64,000 nucleotides of DNA from Halorubrum amylolyticum (GCF_004114995.1 NZ_SDJP01000014.1:1-64000); one strand, 5' to 3'. Numbered from the stretch's first letter, positions 25,253 to 34,551 are shown. Notes: generated by a model not told the origin, from the sequence alone. A program made the numbers and translations.

Positions 25253-26728
25253 ATGAGCGACGACGACCAGGAGCTCGGTATCACCGAGTCCAAGTCACAC
25301 AACACCGGCGAGTGGTACGCCGAGGTCGTACAGAAGGCGGGGCTGGCGGACTACGGCCCCGAGGGGATGAGCGGGTTCATCGTCACCCGCCCCCGCGCGT
25401 ACGCCGTCTGGGAGCGGCTGCAGGGGTTTCTCGACGCGAAGTTCAAGGACACCGGCGTCCAGAACGCCTACTTCCCCCTCTTCATCCCCGAGTCGTACCT
25501 CGAACGCGAGAAGGACATCGTCGAGGGGTTCGACCCGGAGGTCGCGTGGGTGACCGAGGCGGGCAACGAGGAGCTCGAAGAGCGGCTCGCGGTCCGACCC
25601 ACCTCCGAGTCGATCATCACCCCGTACATCAGCCAGTGGGTGCGGAGCCACCGCGACCTCCCGCTGCGCGTGAACCAGTGGTGCTCGGTCGTGCGCTGGG
25701 AGGCGACGGAGACGAAGCCGTTCTTCCGCACGAAGGAGTTCCTCTGGCAGGAGGGCCACACCGCTCACGCGACGAGCGAGGACGCGTGGGAGGAGACGAT
25801 GACGCGGCTCGACCAGTACGCCTCCGTCTACGAGGACCTGCTGGCGATGCCCGTCTTGAAGGGGCAAAAGCCGGACCACGACACGTTCCCGGGCGCGGAG
25901 ACGACGACGACCGTCGAGGCGCTGATGCCGGACGGCAAGTCGGTGCAGGCGGGCACCTCCCACCACCTCGGGCAGTCGTTCGCGGAGGCGTTCGACATCA
26001 CGTTCTCCGACGAGGACGAGGAGGAGCGGCTCGCACACACCACCTCGTGGGGGCTCTCGTGGCGCGCGCTCGGCGCGCTGATCATGACCCACTCCGACGA
26101 GCAGGGGCTCGTGCTCCCGCCCGGCGTCGCCCCCGAGCAGGTCGCCGTCGTCCCCATCTGGCAGGAGGACACGAAAGACGACGTGTTGGAGTACGCCGAG
26201 GGCGTCGCCGACGACCTCGACGACGCGGGAATCCGCGTCGAACTCGACGACCGCGACGGGCGCAATCCCGGGTTCAAGTTCAACGAACACGAGCTCAACG
26301 GCGTCCCGCTCCGGATCGAGATCGGTCCCCACGAGGTCGAGGACGGCGAGCTCACCCTCGTCCACCGGCCCGACGGCGAGAGCGTCGTTGAGGAGCGCGA
26401 CGGGGTCGTCGAGACGGTTCGCGACCACTTCGACGAGGTGTACGCGAAGCTGTACGCCGCCGCCGAGGAGACCCTCGACGGCGAGGTCCGCGAGGCCGAC
26501 GACCGCGCCGACATCCTCGGCACGCTCGGCCAGCACGGCGGCTACGTGAAGGCGCCGTGGTGCGGCGACGAGGACTGCGAGGAGCCGATCAAGGAGCCGA
26601 TGGCCGCCGAGATCGTGATGGTCCCGTTCGACGACGAGGACCCCCTCGTCGGAGCGGACCACGACGAGACCTGCGCGATCTGCGACGACGACGCCGAGCG
26701 GACGGCGTACTTCGCGAAGTCGTACTGA
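25253..26728 (+). CDS. proS: Prolyl-tRNA synthetase (archaeal/eukaryal type)
   Basis: A 491-residue class II synthetase that charges tRNA-Pro. Motif 2 region FFRTKEFLWQEGHTAHAT, motif 1 region RVNQWCSVVRWEATETKPF, and TTSWGLSWRALGALIMTHSD (motif 3 area) are clear. The C-terminus has paired Cys (WCGDEDCEEP and CAICDDD) as in the zinc-binding domain of archaeal ProRS, and ends in Tyr (AYFAKSY), the usual last residue of this type. The start MSDDDQELGITESK is fixed by the TATA element at 25221. Confidence 0.96.
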   Translation: MSDDDQELGITESKSHNTGEWYAEVVQKAGLADYGPEGMSGFIVTRPRAYAVWERLQGFLDAKFKDTGVQNAYFPLFIPESYLEREKDIVEGFDPEVAWVTEAGNEELEERLAVRPTSESIITPYISQWVRSHRDLPLRVNQWCSVVRWEATETKPFFRTKEFLWQEGHTAHATSEDAWEETMTRLDQYASVYEDLLAMPVLKGQKPDHDTFPGAETTTTVEALMPDGKSVQAGTSHHLGQSFAEAFDITFSDEDEEERLAHTTSWGLSWRALGALIMTHSDEQGLVLPPGVAPEQVAVVPIWQEDTKDDVLEYAEGVADDLDDAGIRVELDDRDGRNPGFKFNEHELNGVPLRIEIGPHEVEDGELTLVHRPDGESVVEERDGVVETVRDHFDEVYAKLYAAAEETLDGEVREADDRADILGTLGQHGGYVKAPWCGDEDCEEPIKEPMAAEIVMVPFDDEDPLVGADHDETCAICDDDAERTAYFAKSY

Positions 26729-26836
26729 GCCGACCCGGTCGCCCTCGGCGGCGACGCCCCCGGACGCCGGGCGCTTTTCGCCACCTCGCCGCCGTCCCTC
26801 GTTTAATCCGCGTTGATCCGGCTTAACGGAGATCGG

Positions 26837-26846
26837 TGTATATAGG
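26837..26846 (+). promoter_or_regulatory. TATA element of the exported low-complexity protein gene
   Basis: TGTATATAGG, centred 28 bases before the ATG at 26870. It predicts a leaderless message. Confidence 0.65.
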
Positions 26847-26869
26847 GTTACGTCGCGTACCGTCGGGTA

Positions 26870-28084
26870 ATGAACCGATGGATCGCGCTCGTCGCCGTCG
26901 CGGTCGTGCTGGTCGGCGTCGCCGGAATCGCCGCGGCCGGCCCCGTCGGGACGGCCGTCGCGCAGGACGACCCGGTAGCGGCGAACGAGACGGACGGGGG
27001 CAGCGAGACGGCGAACGGGACCGACATCAGTCCGGGCGAGCGCCTCTCCGGCGTGATCGGCGTCCAGCGCGCCGAGATCGCCGGCGAGGTCGAGTCCCGA
27101 GCGTTCGAGGTCGGCCTCAACCGGACGGAGACGCCCGAGGAGCGGGCGGACCTGGTCGCCGACCGGCTGAACCGGACCGAGGAGCGGCTGGCCGAGATCG
27201 AGCGGCGCCAGCGGGAGCTCCGCGAGCGCCGCGACGCCGGCGACCTGAGTCAGGGCGCGTTCGCCGCGCGGATGGCGGAGACGGGCGCCCGGGCCGAGAC
27301 CGTCAAACGCGAGGCGAACCGTAGCGCCGACGTCGCTCGCGAGCTCCCGGAGGCGGCGAGAGCGAACCGGGGGCTCGGCGGGGCGCGGCTCGACGAGCTC
27401 CGCGAACGGGCGAGCGAGGCGAGCGGCCCCGAGGTCGCGGCCGTCGCCCGCGGCGTCGCCGGCAACGACGCGGGCGGTCCGCTGGCGTCCGGGGGCCGCG
27501 GGCCGCCGGAAGACACGGGCACCGGCCCGAGCGACGGCATGAACAACGGCGTCGACCCGGACGATGGCGACGGGCCGGAGACAGGTGGCGGTCCGGGAGT
27601 GGGTGAGGGAACGCCCGGTAACGGAACGCCCAGTAACGGGACGCCCGGTAACGGAACGCCCGGCCGCGGTAACGGGATGGGCGCCGACGGCGATCCGTCG
27701 AACGCGGCCGATGGCTCTGTGAACGCGACTGACAACTCGACGAACCCGACCGGGAACCCGGCGGACGACACCGGAAACACCACGAGCGAGAGCGGCGGCG
27801 ACGACGGAAGAGACGGTTCCGACGGTGGGAGCGCGACACCCCCGCGCGACGATCCGTCCCCGCCCGCCCGTGGGGGAGACAGCGACGGCAACGACGGCAC
27901 CGGCGATAGCGACAACCGTGACAGCAGCGACGGCAGCGACGCCCGCGGCGGCAACGACGGTAACGGCGACAACGACGCCCGCGGCGGCAACGACGGCAAC
28001 GACGCCCGCGGCGCCCGCGGCGCCCGCGGCGGCAGCGACAGCAACGACGGCGGACCGAGGGCCGTCGGCAGCGTCCATGGATAG
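26870..28084 (+). CDS. Exported low-complexity protein with a charged coiled-coil region
   Basis: A 404-residue predicted secreted protein of unknown function. A Sec-type signal (residues 1-31, IALVAVAVVLVGVAGIAA then AVAQ) starts it. Residues 60-150 are heptad-like and rich in Glu and Arg (NRTEERLAEIERRQRELRER), suggesting a coiled coil. From about 200 onward it is mostly Gly, Asn, Asp, Ser and Thr with tandem GTPGNGTPSNG units and later RGGNDGND stretches, which suits an exposed, possibly glycosylated stalk. No C-terminal anchor is seen. The next gene encodes a membrane protein with an exported domain, and the two may act together. Confidence 0.75.
   Translation: MNRWIALVAVAVVLVGVAGIAAAGPVGTAVAQDDPVAANETDGGSETANGTDISPGERLSGVIGVQRAEIAGEVESRAFEVGLNRTETPEERADLVADRLNRTEERLAEIERRQRELRERRDAGDLSQGAFAARMAETGARAETVKREANRSADVARELPEAARANRGLGGARLDELRERASEASGPEVAAVARGVAGNDAGGPLASGGRGPPEDTGTGPSDGMNNGVDPDDGDGPETGGGPGVGEGTPGNGTPSNGTPGNGTPGRGNGMGADGDPSNAADGSVNATDNSTNPTGNPADDTGNTTSESGGDDGRDGSDGGSATPPRDDPSPPARGGDSDGNDGTGDSDNRDSSDGSDARGGNDGNGDNDARGGNDGNDARGARGARGGSDSNDGGPRAVGSVHG
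27608..27665. repeat. 15-bp in-frame repeat coding GTPGN
   Basis: Four units near GGAACGCCCGGTAAC encode GTPGN/GTPSN in the stalk of the exported protein. Every unit is divisible by three, so length changes keep the frame. Confidence 0.75.
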
Positions 28085-28197
28085 GTCGATATCGGCCCGG
28101 CCGCGCCGCCGGATGACCCCGAGCGGCCGAAACGACGCCCGCGTTTGGGTCGCTCGCCGTCGGAATGCGTCTCGATCTCGCTCGCGAGATGGGAACC

Positions 28198-28207
28198 GAT
28201 TTATCCG
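28198..28207 (+). promoter_or_regulatory. TATA element that decides the next start
   Basis: GATTTATCCG, centred about 26 bases before the GTG at 28228. It falls downstream of the earlier in-frame ATG at 28165, which makes the GTG the likely start of a leaderless transcript. Confidence 0.55.
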
Positions 28208-28227
28208 AGCCTCGTAACCGTCCGCTC

Positions 28228-29430
28228 GTGCAGCGAACGGTGCTCCTTCTCGTCATCGTCACGGTCGTCGCCAGCGCCGGTCTCGCGTCGGTCGGGGCCG
28301 CTCAGGGCGGTGCGGGCTTCCCGGCCGGCGGCTTCGACCAGATGGACGTCAACCCGGACGACCTCCTGATCGAGGTCTCCGTCGAACCCGACGGCGACGC
28401 GGTCTGGGAAACGCAGTACCGGGTCCGGCTCGCGAGCGACGACGAGGAGCAGGCCTTCGAGGAGCTCCGCGCGGACGTGGAGTCGGACCCGGACGCGTAC
28501 ACGGGGCGGTTCGGCGAGCGGATGCGCGCGACGGCCGACGCCGCCGAGAACGCGACGGGTCGCGAGATGAACGTCACGAACGTCACGGTGACCGCCGAGC
28601 GGCGCGAGCTCCCGCAGTCGTACGGCGTTCTCACGTACCGGTTCGAGTGGAGCGGCTTCGCGGCCGTCGACGGCGACCGGCTCGTCGTCGGCGACGCGAT
28701 CGACGCGCTGTTCCTCGACGAGACCTCGTCGCTCATCGTCTCGTGGGAGGAGGGCTACCGGCTCGGCGACGCGTCGCCGTCGCCGACCGAGACCCGCGAC
28801 GGCGCGGTCGTCTGGGAGGGTCCGGTCGACTTCACGGAAGGCGAACCGCGCGTGGCGATCGAGCCGGAGGGCCGCGCCGCCGGTCCGGTCCTGCTCGTGG
28901 CGGTCGGAGCGCTCGTGGCGGCCGTCGCGGCGATCGGGTACCGGCGCCGGCCGTGGGGCGGTTCGGGCTCCGGCCGGTCGTCGGGAGAGCCGGCTGCGAC
29001 CCCCGGCGAGCCGGCGGGAGACGCGGCGGACCCGGAGGACGGGGCGGTCGCGGCCGACGCCGACGAGGGAGGCGGCGCGGACGGGACCGGAGGCGGCGCG
29101 GACGGGACCGGAGGCGCCGCAGACGGGACCGGAGGCGAAGACGATTCCGACGGCGACGAGGGGTCCGGCTCGGCGCCGCCGATCGACGAGGATCTCTTGA
29201 GCAACGAGGAACAGGTGCTCCGGCTCGTCGAGGCCAACGGCGGGCGGATGAAACAGAAGCGGGTCGCCGAGGAGCTCGACTGGACCGCGGCCAAGACGAG
29301 TCAGGTCGTGACGGGGCTCCGCGAGGAGGGCGACCTCGACGGGTTCCGGCTGGGCCGCGAGAACGTCCTCTCGCTGCCCGACTACGACGCCGGGGTCGAG
29401 GGCGACGCCGGCGACGCCGGCGGTGAGTGA
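28228..29430 (+). CDS. Membrane-anchored protein with exported domain and cytoplasmic winged helix
   Basis: About 400 residues from GTG 28228. A signal or anchor helix (VLLLVIVTVVASAGLASVGA) leads an exported domain of about 190 residues with Asn glycosylation sites (ENATGREMNVTNVT). A membrane helix (GPVLLVAVGALVAAVAAIGY) follows, then a Gly/Asp-rich linker with a 21-bp repeat (29080-29137). The C-terminal winged helix is NEEQVLRLVEANGGRMKQKR and AKTSQVVTGLREEGDLDGFR. This matches haloarchaeal DUF7345/DUF7343-type proteins, which are thought to pass an outside signal to DNA; that role is inference. It follows the exported low-complexity protein gene on the same strand. Confidence 0.8.
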   Translation: MQRTVLLLVIVTVVASAGLASVGAAQGGAGFPAGGFDQMDVNPDDLLIEVSVEPDGDAVWETQYRVRLASDDEEQAFEELRADVESDPDAYTGRFGERMRATADAAENATGREMNVTNVTVTAERRELPQSYGVLTYRFEWSGFAAVDGDRLVVGDAIDALFLDETSSLIVSWEEGYRLGDASPSPTETRDGAVVWEGPVDFTEGEPRVAIEPEGRAAGPVLLVAVGALVAAVAAIGYRRRPWGGSGSGRSSGEPAATPGEPAGDAADPEDGAVAADADEGGGADGTGGGADGTGGAADGTGGEDDSDGDEGSGSAPPIDEDLLSNEEQVLRLVEANGGRMKQKRVAEELDWTAAKTSQVVTGLREEGDLDGFRLGRENVLSLPDYDAGVEGDAGDAGGE

Positions 29431-29520
29431 GACGACGCGGCTCGGTTCACGTCCGCCGTTCGACGCTCTCCCTTTCACTTCGAGAGCCGCACGGTCTCCC
29501 GGCGCCCGCCGGTCGGACGG

Positions 29521-29928
29521 CTATCCCTCTGCCCCGTCCGCGGGCCGGAGGACGACGAGCGGTTCCCCGTCGGTCGCGCGCGCCTCGACGCCGACCGCGA
29601 CCGAGTCGCCGACCGCGACGGCGTCGGTTTCGGGGTCGACCCCGTGCAGGACGCCGGTGAGCCGGACCGGTCCGAAGTCGGCGACCGCGTTCACGTACGG
29701 GGTGTCGTCGGCGAACCGCGGTCCGGCGACGTGGACGACGTTGTACGTCTCGACGGTCCCGGTCTCGGCGAGCGGCTCCTCGGAGAGCGCCGTCGACCCG
29801 CACTCCGGGCACACTCGGCGCGGTGGGAGCGACCCGTGGCCCCCCGGGCAGACGAGGGCGTACCCCTCGCCGCCGGCGAGGGCGTCGAGCCACTCGTCGT
29901 AGGCCGCGTTGTCGGCGGGGGAGCTCAT
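29521..29928 (-). CDS. Zn-ribbon OB-fold protein (DUF35), thiolase partner
   Basis: A 135-residue protein. CPGGHGSLPPRRVCPECGST is the zinc ribbon, although the first Cys pair is altered to CPGGH. The OB-fold part runs from about residue 55 (ETYNVVHVAGPRFADDTPYV) to the end. In archaea such proteins bind acyl-CoA and bridge thiolase to HMG-CoA synthase. Its ATG at 29928 overlaps the thiolase stop (ATGA), so the two are coupled and probably form one complex. Confidence 0.9.
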   Translation of the reverse strand: MSSPADNAAYDEWLDALAGGEGYALVCPGGHGSLPPRRVCPECGSTALSEEPLAETGTVETYNVVHVAGPRFADDTPYVNAVADFGPVRLTGVLHGVDPETDAVAVGDSVAVGVEARATDGEPLVVLRPADGAEG

Positions 29929-31091
29929 TCCGCCACCTCCAGCACGTGGACGACCGCGCTGGCCACCGTCCCGCCGGCGTTGTGCGCGACCCCCACCTCG
30001 GCGTCGGCGACGTGCTCGCTGTTCGGGTGGTCGCCCCGCAACAGTCTGGTGAGCTCCGCGATCTGCGAGCCGCCGGTCGCGCCGACCGGGTGGCCCTTCG
30101 CCTTCAGCCCGCCCGAGAGGTTCACGGGGAGGTCGCCGTCGGCGGTCGTGATCCCCTCGCGGGCGGCCGCGATCCCCTCGCCGGGGTCGAAGAAGCCGAG
30201 CGACTCCAGCGCGAGCACCTCCGCGATGGTGAAACAGTCGTGGACCTCCGCCACGTCGACGTCGTCGGGACCGACCCCGGCGTCGGCGTAGGCCGCGTCG
30301 GCGGCGTCGTCGGCGGCGGGGGTGCGGGCGAGGTGCTCGCGGTCCGCGAGCGCCATCCGGTCGGTCCCCTGTCCGGTGCCCGTCACCGCGACCGGGGCGT
30401 CCACGTCGTGCTCGGCGGCGTACTCCTCGGAGACGATCACGAGGGCGCTCGCGCCGTCGGTGATCGGGCAGGCGTCGTAGAGGTGGAGCGGCTCGGCGAC
30501 GGGCGGGGCGTCGAGCGCCTCCTCGACGGGCACCTCCCGGCGGTACTGGGCGTACTCGTTTTCGAGCGCGTTCTCGTGGTTCTTCGCGGCGATGTGGGCC
30601 AGATCGCGTCGCTCCCCGCCGTAGGCGTCGAAGTAGGCGGTCGCCATCAGCGCGTACGCGCCGGGGAACGTCACTCCCGCCCGCACCTCGAACAGGTCGT
30701 CGGCGGCGATGGCGAGCCCCTCGGTCACCTCGTCGGTCGGGAGGTTGGTCATGCGCTCCATCCCGCCGGCTAACACCACGTCGGCGTCGCCCGCGCGAAC
30801 GGTCCTAACCGCCTCGCGGACCGCGACGCCGGCCGAGGCGCACGCCTCCTCGTAGCGGGTCGAGGGACAGCGCACGCCGGCCGCCTCGGCCATCAGCGGC
30901 GCCTGATGCCCCTGATGCTCTGCGAGCGCGCCCATGAAGTTGCCGTAGTTCAATTCCTCCACGTCCTCGCGGGGGACGCCGGCGTCCTCGAACGCGCGCA
31001 GCGCGGCCGTCGCGAAGAGGTCCCGACCCGTCCGGTCCGGGTGGCTCCCGAAGCGCGTGAGCCCGACTCCGGCGACGCGTACGTCGGTCAT
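29925..31091 (-). CDS. Thiolase-family acetyl-CoA acetyltransferase
   Basis: A 388-residue thiolase of the archaeal SCP-x-like class. Cys84 (EEACASAGVA) is the acyl-accepting nucleophile, VHDCFTIAEVLALE carries a conserved His, and GGLKAKGHPVGATGGSQ is the C-terminal active-site loop. The reaction would be condensation of two acetyl-CoA to acetoacetyl-CoA or cleavage of 3-ketoacyl-CoA; the direction is not decided by sequence. The downstream DUF35 partner is translationally coupled. Acetoacetyl-CoA supply to mevalonate is a reasonable inference, but no HMG-CoA synthase gene is adjacent. Confidence 0.9.
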   Translation of the reverse strand: MTDVRVAGVGLTRFGSHPDRTGRDLFATAALRAFEDAGVPREDVEELNYGNFMGALAEHQGHQAPLMAEAAGVRCPSTRYEEACASAGVAVREAVRTVRAGDADVVLAGGMERMTNLPTDEVTEGLAIAADDLFEVRAGVTFPGAYALMATAYFDAYGGERRDLAHIAAKNHENALENEYAQYRREVPVEEALDAPPVAEPLHLYDACPITDGASALVIVSEEYAAEHDVDAPVAVTGTGQGTDRMALADREHLARTPAADDAADAAYADAGVGPDDVDVAEVHDCFTIAEVLALESLGFFDPGEGIAAAREGITTADGDLPVNLSGGLKAKGHPVGATGGSQIAELTRLLRGDHPNSEHVADAEVGVAHNAGGTVASAVVHVLEVAE

Positions 31092-31218
31092 ACATGAACG
31101 ATACTCTGGGATCGGTTTATCCCTGCCGGAAGCGGCGGAGAGCCGCCGACATCGAACCGTCGAGGGGGCCGGAGCGAGCCGAGATACCGCGGATCGTTCG
31201 TCGAGGGACCGCAGATCG

Positions 31219-31971
31219 TTAACCGATGTACCGCAGGTCGTCGTCCGGCACCGCCGGTCCGTCCTGCATCTCCTGGATCTTGCCGACGACCTCCTCCATC
31301 TCCTCGGCGCGGTCCTCGAGGCTCTCGTAGTCGACGGCGAAGTCGAGCCGGTCCGCGAGCACTTCCAGCACCGCGCGGGCGCTCTTCGGGTCGACGAGGT
31401 AGCCGCTCGTCTCGCCCATCAGACAGGCGGCGTCGAAGCCGCGTCGGCCGCCGAGGCCGAGCACGAGCCCGGAGACGCCGACGATGCCGCCGGCGGGCTC
31501 GTCCGGTCGGAACTCGACGCCGACCGCCTCCAGCCCCTCGATGAGGTCACCGTCTGAGACCGCGCCGAGCACGGTGTACTCCTCGACGAGTTCGCCGGTC
31601 GGCACGCCGCCGAGCGCGTACGCGCGCGTCGCGCCGAACGCCTCTGCGACGTCGAGGAACGTCGTGGTGAGCGTGTAGTGGCCCTTGTTCGAGCCAGCCT
31701 GGTGGTCGCCGGTCAACACGAGCAGGTCGGCGCCGTCGGTCTCGACCGCGTGGAACTCCGCGCAGGTCAGCTCCGCGGCCCCGTCCCCGTCGACGTTCAC
31801 CTGCGGCGGGAACTCCGTGGTGTAGACGCGGCGAACCAGCTCCCCGTCGAACTCCTCTAACAGGTGCTCGGCCGCGAGCTTCCCCACGTGGCCGACGCCC
31901 GGCAGCCCCTCGATGAGCACCGGGTCGTCGAGCTCCGGCGTCGCGACCTCGTCGATCTCGATATCGTCCAT
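31219..31971 (-). CDS. PAC2-family protein (proteasome assembly chaperone-like)
   Basis: A 250-residue soluble protein of the PAC2 superfamily. EGLPGVGHVGKLAAEHLLEE near residue 24, LVLTGDHQAGSNKGHYTLT, ALGGVPTGELVEE and LMGETSGYLVDPKSARAVLE are family marks. In eukaryotes relatives help assemble the 20S proteasome; the archaeal role is not settled. It ends a run of translation genes (rpl44e, rps27e, aIF2a, nop10) on the same strand, a conserved archaeal order that suggests co-expression with the translation machinery. Confidence 0.9.
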   Translation of the reverse strand: MDDIEIDEVATPELDDPVLIEGLPGVGHVGKLAAEHLLEEFDGELVRRVYTTEFPPQVNVDGDGAAELTCAEFHAVETDGADLLVLTGDHQAGSNKGHYTLTTTFLDVAEAFGATRAYALGGVPTGELVEEYTVLGAVSDGDLIEGLEAVGVEFRPDEPAGGIVGVSGLVLGLGGRRGFDAACLMGETSGYLVDPKSARAVLEVLADRLDFAVDYESLEDRAEEMEEVVGKIQEMQDGPAVPDDDLRYIG

Positions 31972-32083
31972 ACCGGGGTACTCCGGGCGGGGCTCACAAG
32001 AGGGTGGCTATTCCGGCGCTACGCGTGCGGCTCGGGGTCGGCGGTTCGATCCGACATGACGGGCGGCGCGGGCGGACCGCGCG

Positions 32084-32266
32084 CTACTCCGACGCCCGCC
32101 GCCGCGCTCGGCGCCGGTACTCCCCGTAGGGGTCCTCGGGGCCGAACGGCGCCGGCGCGCTGTTCTCGGTCGGACCGTCGCACTCCGGACAGCGGTCGCC
32201 GAGCGCGTACACCGGTCGGTCGTGGGCGGTCTCCCAGTTCGCACAGACGCGGATGTCGGATTTCAC
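32084..32266 (-). CDS. nop10: Nop10, H/ACA ribonucleoprotein subunit
   Basis: A 60-residue RNA-binding protein of the box H/ACA pseudouridylation complex, with Cbf5, Gar1 and L7Ae. It starts at GTG 32266 (VKSDIRVCANWETAHDRPVY). The zinc ribbon is partly kept: one Cys near the start and CPECDGPTENSAPAPFGPED, a Nop10 signature. The tail DPYGEYRRRARRRASE is basic, as in archaeal homologues. It lies between aIF2-alpha and the PAC2 gene, the conserved order. Confidence 0.93.
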   Translation of the reverse strand: MKSDIRVCANWETAHDRPVYALGDRCPECDGPTENSAPAPFGPEDPYGEYRRRARRRASE

Positions 32267-32303
32267 GGGTAGGAAAAAGCGGTATGGGACGAACCGCGGG
32301 CGA

Positions 32304-33104
32304 CTACTCGTCGTCCTCGCGGCGCTCGCGGTGGAACTCGCCGACGCCGCCGGCGGCCTCGATGGCCTCGCGGGCGCGGGCCGCGGCGGCCTCAAGCTGG
32401 TCCTCGGCCGTCTTGTAGTTGGGCGCGCGGACCTTGATCCGGTACTCGGGCGAGCCGACGTAGCCGACCTCGAGGTCGACCCCGTCCGGGATCTCGCCGT
32501 TGCCCTCGGCCGCTTCGAGGGCCGCTTTCACGTCGTCGACGCCGTCGGGAGCCGTGGACTCCAGGTCGACGTAGCCGGTCACGTCGACGTACGGGACCGA
32601 GACGTTGTCGCGGGCGGCCTCGACGACGGCGTCGCGGGCGTCCTCGTCGATGTCGACGGCTTCGAGCGCCTCGTCGCCGCTGATCGCGGCCGCCTCGAAG
32701 GCGTCGTACAGAGAGTCGTACTCGGCGAGCAGCGCGTTGGCGACCGCGGTGTAGCGGTCGTCGTCGACGTCCTCGCCGAGCGCGATCAGCATCCAGTTGT
32801 CGGCCTTCTGCGAGTTCTTCCAGGCCTGTATCTTGTCCTTGCGCTGGTGTTCGTTGACGTCTTTGATCGACAGATCGATCTGGTTCGCCGACTCGTCGAC
32901 GTCGAGCACCTTCGCGACGACCGTCTGTCCCTCGCGGACGTGGTCGCGGACGTTCTTGATCCAGCCGGAGGCGACCTCGCTGATGTGACAGAGGCCGCGC
33001 TTGTCCTCGTACTCGTCGAGGTCGACGAACACGCCGAAGTCGGCGATCTCGTCGACGTCGCCGACCACTAACTCGCCGGGTTCGGGCCAGCCGCTGTACT
33101 TCAT
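32304..33104 (-). CDS. eif2a: Translation initiation factor aIF2 subunit alpha
   Basis: A 266-residue subunit of the heterotrimeric factor that brings Met-tRNAi to the ribosome. An S1 domain covers about residues 11-83 ([54 protein letters not shown]). A helical domain (residues 90-170) and a C-terminal alpha/beta domain ([20 protein letters not shown]) follow. Length and order match archaeal eIF2-alpha. It is preceded by the rps27e gene, 18 bases away. Confidence 0.95.
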   Translation of the reverse strand: MKYSGWPEPGELVVGDVDEIADFGVFVDLDEYEDKRGLCHISEVASGWIKNVRDHVREGQTVVAKVLDVDESANQIDLSIKDVNEHQRKDKIQAWKNSQKADNWMLIALGEDVDDDRYTAVANALLAEYDSLYDAFEAAAISGDEALEAVDIDEDARDAVVEAARDNVSVPYVDVTGYVDLESTAPDGVDDVKAALEAAEGNGEIPDGVDLEVGYVGSPEYRIKVRAPNYKTAEDQLEAAAARAREAIEAAGGVGEFHRERREDDE

Positions 33105-33122
33105 ACGGGGGTAGTGAGGCGG

Positions 33123-33296
33123 TTACCGTGCCTCAACGGTTTCGACGATCTCGCCGTGGAACTCGGCCTCCCCGCCGGTCGGGGTCGCGAGGGTCGTGCC
33201 GCAGACCGCACACGACACCACGGAGGAGGCGTTGCCGAAGACGACCTGTTCGTTCTCGCAGTCGCCGCAGGCGACGCGGTGGAAGCTTCCCGCCAT
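33123..33296 (-). CDS. rps27e: 30S ribosomal protein S27e
   Basis: A 57-residue small-subunit ribosomal protein starting MAGSFHRVACGDCENEQVVF and ending in AEFHGEIVETVEAR. Two Cys pairs (CGDC and CAVC) form the zinc ribbon. The gene falls between rpl44e, whose stop is two bases before its ATG, and aIF2-alpha, the standard archaeal order. Confidence 0.95.
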   Translation of the reverse strand: MAGSFHRVACGDCENEQVVFGNASSVVSCAVCGTTLATPTGGEAEFHGEIVETVEAR

Positions 33297-33298
33297 GC

Positions 33299-33580
33299 TT
33301 ACTCCTGGAACGTGAGCCGGCCGGCGCGCCAGCCCTCGCGCATGTGGGCCTTGCCGCAGTCGCCGCAGCGGTACTTCAGGTGGGTCTTCTTGGTCGGCTT
33401 GTCGCCACCGGGCACCTTCGAGTACCCGCCGGCGTTGCCGATCGTCGCGAGCGCGCGGCGTCGCTGGCGCGCGTCGCGTTTCATTCCGGTCGCCCGACCC
33501 GATCGAACCTTCTCCACCTCGTGCTCCTGATGGGAGTCACAGTGTGGACAGTACGTGTTGAAACGACGTGGCATCTCCAT
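33299..33580 (-). CDS. rpl44e: 50S ribosomal protein L44e
   Basis: A 93-residue large-subunit ribosomal protein. [20 protein letters not shown] at the N-terminus, [16 protein letters not shown], and a second Cys pair in [11 protein letters not shown] complete the zinc site. The start may be at M1 or M3; the M1 form fits homologues such as MQMPRRF. It is first in the translation operon on this strand, with a TATA element at 33615. Confidence 0.96.
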   Translation of the reverse strand: MEMPRRFNTYCPHCDSHQEHEVEKVRSGRATGMKRDARQRRRALATIGNAGGYSKVPGGDKPTKKTHLKYRCGDCGKAHMREGWRAGRLTFQE

Positions 33581-33614
33581 GGATATCGACCTTGAATCGC
33601 GGTTCGTCGCCGAC

Positions 33615-33623
33615 GCTTAAAAC
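33615..33623 (-). promoter_or_regulatory. TATA element of the rpl44e operon
   Basis: On the minus strand GTTTTAAGC, about 35-43 bases before the ATG at 33580, predicting a short leader of about 12 bases and transcription of rpl44e through nop10. Confidence 0.5.
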
Positions 33624-33682
33624 GGGTTTGGTCTGGCTCGCGTGCGGTGGTGCGCCCTCTCGGTCCCCTCTCTCACCGCCTC

Positions 33683-34378
33683 TCACTCCTCCGCCCACTC
33701 GGCGACCGCGCGCACCGGCGACCCGTCCCCCTCGCGGAGCCGGAGCGGGAAGGCGTACAGCCGGAACCGCGCGGGGAGGTCGTCGAGCCCGCACAGGTTC
33801 TCGACGATCGGCAGCGAGTCGCTCAGGAGGGCGTCGTGGGCGGGGGTGCCGTCGGGTTCCTCGCCGTCGCTCGCGAGCGATTCGGCGTCTCCCCCCGCGG
33901 ACGGCGTCGGGTCCGGACCGAACGCGTCGAGCCCGACTCCGACACCCGCCTCCCGGCAGCGCTCGGCGGCCGCCGCGGTCAGGTGCGGGTGATCGCGGTA
34001 CCGGTCGGTGCCCCAGTGCGACGCCCACCCGGTGCGGAGAACGAGGAGGTCGACTTCGGGGTCGAGGGCGGTCGGCTCGGGGAGCGCCTCGGGCGCGATC
34101 GGCTCCCGCGGCTCCGCGGGGCGGCAGTCGACGAGGCGAGCGTCGAACGCGAACGATCCGACGCCGCACTCGTCGATCGCCTCGCCCTCCGGGAGCGTGT
34201 GGCGCGGCGCGTCGACGTGGGTTCCCGCGTGCGTCCCGGTCCGGAGTTCGCCCGTCGCGTAGCCGTCGTCCTCGTGGGTCGCGTCGGGCGCGAGCGTCAC
34301 GTCGGGGTCGCCCGGATACGTCGGCATCCCCGTCTCGATCGGCCGCGAGAGGTTGCGGAACACGGTGGTCCCTGACAC
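33683..34378 (-). CDS. Cyclase-family metal-dependent hydrolase
   Basis: A 231-residue protein of the cyclase/arylformamidase family. The metal site HAGTHVDAPRH is intact (His50, His54, Asp56, His60). RPIETGMPTYPGDPDVTL near the N-terminus and LVLRTGWASHWG are family text. Known members act on N-formylkynurenine, cyclic amides or isatin; the substrate here is open. A Gly/Ser/Asp-rich loop (SAGGDAESLASDGEEPDGT) around residues 170-190 is a halophilic insert. Confidence 0.88.
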   Translation of the reverse strand: MSGTTVFRNLSRPIETGMPTYPGDPDVTLAPDATHEDDGYATGELRTGTHAGTHVDAPRHTLPEGEAIDECGVGSFAFDARLVDCRPAEPREPIAPEALPEPTALDPEVDLLVLRTGWASHWGTDRYRDHPHLTAAAAERCREAGVGVGLDAFGPDPTPSAGGDAESLASDGEEPDGTPAHDALLSDSLPIVENLCGLDDLPARFRLYAFPLRLREGDGSPVRAVAEWAEE

Positions 34379-34527
34379 TGCCGACGGTTAAAGGCCGGCG
34401 GAGGCGCGGTCGTCTCGACCTCGACCGTCGGGCCCCGGTTCGTCGGGCGCTTCGAGGAGATATATAGCGGAACAGAGGCCGATTGATCGGTGTGTTAAAA
34501 TATTACGCGACACGGATAGACTCACGG

Positions 34528-34551
34528 CGTATATATAAGAATTATAAAACT
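34528..34551 (+). promoter_or_regulatory. AT-rich promoter region of the PhoX-like gene
   Basis: Two TATA-like elements lie in tandem (ATATATAAG near 34531 and TTATAAAAC at 34542-34550). The second gives a start site about 10 bases before the ATG at 34583. The surrounding stretch from about 34459 to 34555 is far more AT-rich than its neighbours. A phosphate-responsive element is plausible but not identified. Confidence 0.5.

Noticed and set aside
25295..28078. Minus-strand open frame of about 927 codons
   Set aside because: Antisense of proS and of the exported protein gene; composition is that of a shadow frame in GC-rich DNA.
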